NCBI GenBank assembly: GCA_902782715.1
Contig: CACZOG010000168.1
Location: forward strand, 1-7,499
Origin: an uncultured Lachnospiraceae bacterium
GTDB lineage: Bacteria; Bacillota; Clostridia; Lachnospirales; Lachnospiraceae
Direction of reading: 5' to 3'
DNA: 7,499 nt
The position numbers were made by a program, and so were the translations under genes. Every line of letters begins with the position of its first letter. The stretch's first letter is position 1. The notes beneath the pieces were generated by a model. That model did not search any database. It was not told the origin of the DNA and saw only the letters and a program-made list of their open reading frames with translations. This document shows, piece after piece, positions 5,713 through 7,499 of this stretch.

Positions 5713-5991
5713 TTATTTCTGTTTAGCGCGTATTTTATCCATGGCATCCACAAAAACAAGGATCTGGGCCACAACCTCATAAAGCTCGGGAGGAATCTCC
5801 TGACCTATCTCAAGGCGCGACAAAGTATCCGCAAGTTTGGAATCCTTGTGGACGGGAACTTTGTTTTCCTTGGCCTTTTCAATTATCTTGTCGGCAAGAT
5901 TTCCTTTTCCGCTCGCGATGACTTTCGGAGCCTGATCCTCATTCGGATCGTATTCAAGGGCGATCGCCTGCCTGTTTTTGCGTTTTTCCAT
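5713..5991 (-). CDS. Stand-alone FlhB C-terminal-domain protein (YlqH type)
   Basis: A 92-residue soluble protein equivalent to the cytoplasmic C-terminal domain of the flagellar export switch protein FlhB (FlhB/HrpN/YscU/SpaS family) without the membrane part. Matching blocks: AIALEYD (9-15), APKVIASGKG (21-30), ADKIIEKAKENKVPV (33-47), and IPPELYEVVAQIL (66-78). The autocleaving NPTH of full FlhB, expected just before AIALEYD, is replaced by RKNR (4-7), so this protein cannot self-cleave and corresponds to the cleaved C-terminal fragment. Bacillus YlqH is a similar small protein. The SD AAAGG is 7 nt from the ATG and overlaps the TAA of the upstream gene, consistent with translational coupling. 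In flagellar systems this domain interacts with FliK, and the upstream neighbour is FliK-like. Its physiological role is not known. Confidence 0.9.
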   Translation of the reverse strand: MEKRKNRQAIALEYDPNEDQAPKVIASGKGNLADKIIEKAKENKVPVHKDSKLADTLSRLEIGQEIPPELYEVVAQILVFVDAMDKIRAKQK

Positions 5992-6001
5992 TTATTTACC
6001 T

Positions 6002-7499
6002 TTATGCTCTTACATCAAATCTGTAAAAACCTATCGCATCTTTCTTATCCGAATTATCCTCTTCTTCCATAAGCACATCCGGATACTGCTTCTTTGTATT
6101 AAAAGAATTTGTTACCTTAAATCCGAGTTCCTCGAGTTTATCATTTAACATGTCTATATGCTGTTCGATAAAGATAAGCGTATCTTCGTCAGACAATGTA
6201 AAATCAGTTGAGAGATGCTTTCCGGGGCTTAACTTCACAAAAACATCCACTCTTCCGAGATTCTTCATATCAAGTCTTAAAGCAGCGGAAAGATTCTCGC
6301 TGTCGGATAAAAGATTCTTCTTATTCGCATATACGTAAAGATCTCCCGTATTAGACTTGTTGTTTAAAAGAACGGGAAGCTGAACATAAGGAGTCAGATC
6401 GTTAAGAGTCTGTAAAAACTGCACGTTCTCTCTGAACTGTGATACGGTCTGTGTGAGATTTTCACTTCCCTTAACGGCACTCTGCATGGAATCCAAGATC
6501 TTCTGGGTATTATCCATCACTTTATTGTAATGGTTGTTCAAAGATTCGCTGTCTTTTATATCGGCAGGTTCCATCAGCCATTTTTCGGAAAATTTATCGG
6601 TAAGCGTCTCTTTGAAAAGCTCAGACTTTAAAAGACCTTTCTTGGCTTCATCCGATATGTTCTCGTCCTTTAAAATGGAGTCAAATGTTTTAAGAAGCTC
6701 TTCGAGGTCGATCTTTTCACCGTTGGAGAGCTTATCAATGATATTGTTGGCAAATTCATTATCTTTCGAGATCAAAGCGTTCAGGCTGTCAAAATCGCGG
6801 TTTGTAAGCGTTATCTGTTCCGAAAGTTCAACACTTTTGATATTTTCATTGATAAAATTACTTGCATCTTTAGCTGATAAAGATCCTTCATCGATATCGG
6901 AAATGATATTCTTAACGGTCGCTTCCGTAAGTTTGGCTTCACTCTGGGCATTATCGGAAGTACCTGATGCAAGCCCTTCTTCGGATTCCTGTCCCGCAAG
7001 AAGACTCTCATTGCTTAAACCGCTGTCGCCCAAAGATATGGAAACCTGAGTCTCTCCTTCCGTTGAAGCATCAATGAAATCCATAGCCATATTAATGGCT
7101 GCTCCGAGATCCTTATCTGCCATCTGCGAAAGTTCCAAAGGTATCTGGTTTATAACTGTATTGATGGAATCCGATATCTTGCTTTCAAAATTCATGACCG
7201 CATCAAAACGGGCGATATTATCCGAAGTCAGATCAAGGCCTATCTGTTTCATACGGATTATCTCGTTTGGAGCCACCTCGGGATTGGAGACTATATTCCT
7301 GTATAAAAGTGCAAGAGAATCCTTATCAATGCTCATTCCCTGTTCCATTAAAGTCGAAACAAGCGCAAGCGAAGTCGCATTAACGGGAATATTGGCCTGA
7401 TTTAAGGCATTATTTGCTATGTTTTCATTTGCAATGTTGGTAAAAAGTGTCCGAAGAGACACGAGATTCTGAGTATCGGAATTAACCTCGAAAAGAACG
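6002..7499 (-). CDS. FliK-like flagellar hook-length-control type protein (DUF6240-like), 5' end outside the window
   Basis: At least 498 residues; no stop occurs between 7462 and the right edge. A GTG at 7460-7462 can open the frame, but it has no Shine-Dalgarno and the upstream residues (LFEVNSDTQNLVSL) read as protein, so I treat the 5' end as missing. Order of regions, numbered from that GTG: three short helical repeats (24-33, 42-51, 75-84), a Ser/Gly/Glu-rich linker (about 132-180), a helical region (about 181-350), then a C-terminal FliK-like domain (about 365-486) with GDLYVYANKKN, LDMKNLGRVDVFVKL and an FDVRA end. FliK proteins measure the hook and switch export specificity through the FlhB C-domain; the next gene encodes just that domain, 10 bases downstream. 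It may not be the main FliK, as the flagellar operon is not here. Family call rests on the C-terminal pattern and context. Confidence 0.75.
   Translation of the reverse strand, partial: VLFEVNSDTQNLVSLRTLFTNIANENIANNALNQANIPVNATSLALVSTLMEQGMSIDKDSLALLYRNIVSNPEVAPNEIIRMKQIGLDLTSDNIARFDAVMNFESKISDSINTVINQIPLELSQMADKDLGAAINMAMDFIDASTEGETQVSISLGDSGLSNESLLAGQESEEGLASGTSDNAQSEAKLTEATVKNIISDIDEGSLSAKDASNFINENIKSVELSEQITLTNRDFDSLNALISKDNEFANNIIDKLSNGEKIDLEELLKTFDSILKDENISDEAKKGLLKSELFKETLTDKFSEKWLMEPADIKDSESLNNHYNKVMDNTQKILDSMQSAVKGSENLTQTVSQFRENVQFLQTLNDLTPYVQLPVLLNNKSNTGDLYVYANKKNLLSDSENLSAALRLDMKNLGRVDVFVKLSPGKHLSTDFTLSDEDTLIFIEQHIDMLNDKLEELGFKVTNSFNTKKQYPDVLMEEEDNSDKKDAIGFYRFDVRA

Noticed and set aside
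6534..7049. A 171-codon plus-strand reading frame opposite the FliK-like gene
   Set aside because: It is Ser/Leu-rich, low-complexity antisense of a well-supported coding region, with no convincing domain. It is a shadow, as are the plus-strand frames at 1645-1989, 2293-2565, 3844-4113 and 7074-7400.
7460..7462. GTG as the true start of the FliK-like gene
   Set aside because: There is no Shine-Dalgarno upstream, the frame is open to the window edge, and the upstream residues look like continuous protein. It cannot be excluded without the flanking sequence.

Overview
The window looks like a chromosomal segment from a motile member of the Clostridia, most likely a Lachnospiraceae-type (Butyrivibrio/Roseburia-like) bacterium. 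This rests on family-level recognition only: the Firmicutes form of the LeuRS signature region, Gram-positive ribosome binding sites (GGAGG and similar) before most genes, housekeeping-type promoters with 17-nt spacers, and a FliK-like / FlhB-like / YraN gene string typical of this group. The DNA is moderately AT-rich. I see no mobile element, rRNA, tRNA, CRISPR array or phage gene. Gene density is high, and no gene-free stretch reaches 300 bases.

Layout. (i) 1-1160, minus: the first 386 codons of leucyl-tRNA synthetase, continuing past the left edge. (ii) 1260-2096, minus: a YitT-family membrane protein with a TTG start. (iii) 2172-4262, minus: an EF-G-like translational GTPase (FusA2 type) with non-canonical GTPase motifs. 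(iv) 4431-4769, minus: a small single-domain PilZ protein (predicted cyclic-di-GMP binder). (v) 4915-5289, plus: a 124-residue protein I do not recognise. It is the only plus-strand gene; it diverges from pilZ and converges on the next operon. (vi) 5335-7499, minus: a tight three-gene string whose upstream end is cut by the right window edge. In transcription order it holds a FliK-like/DUF6240-like protein, a stand-alone FlhB C-terminal-domain protein (YlqH type), and a YraN (UPF0102) nuclease-fold protein.

How the parts relate. The genes on the left are mostly separate transcription units. The three minus-strand gaps at 1161-1259, 2097-2171 and 4263-4430 each hold an intrinsic terminator for the upstream gene and a sigma-A-type promoter for the downstream gene. 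In each case the two signals physically overlap; this repeated overlap is the most unusual structural feature I found. The right-hand string has gaps of only 10 and 18 bases and no internal promoter or terminator, so it is read as one operon. The FliK-like/FlhB-C pairing resembles the flagellar export substrate-switch pair detached from the flagellar operon. PilZ also fits a motile, c-di-GMP-signalling cell.

Overall this is mainly an ordinary housekeeping region. I found no defence or other wholly new system. The points worth a second look are the overlapping terminator/promoters, the degenerate G-motifs of the EF-G-like protein, the altered editing-site motif of LeuRS, the repeats of the FliK-like protein, and the unrecognised 124-residue gene.
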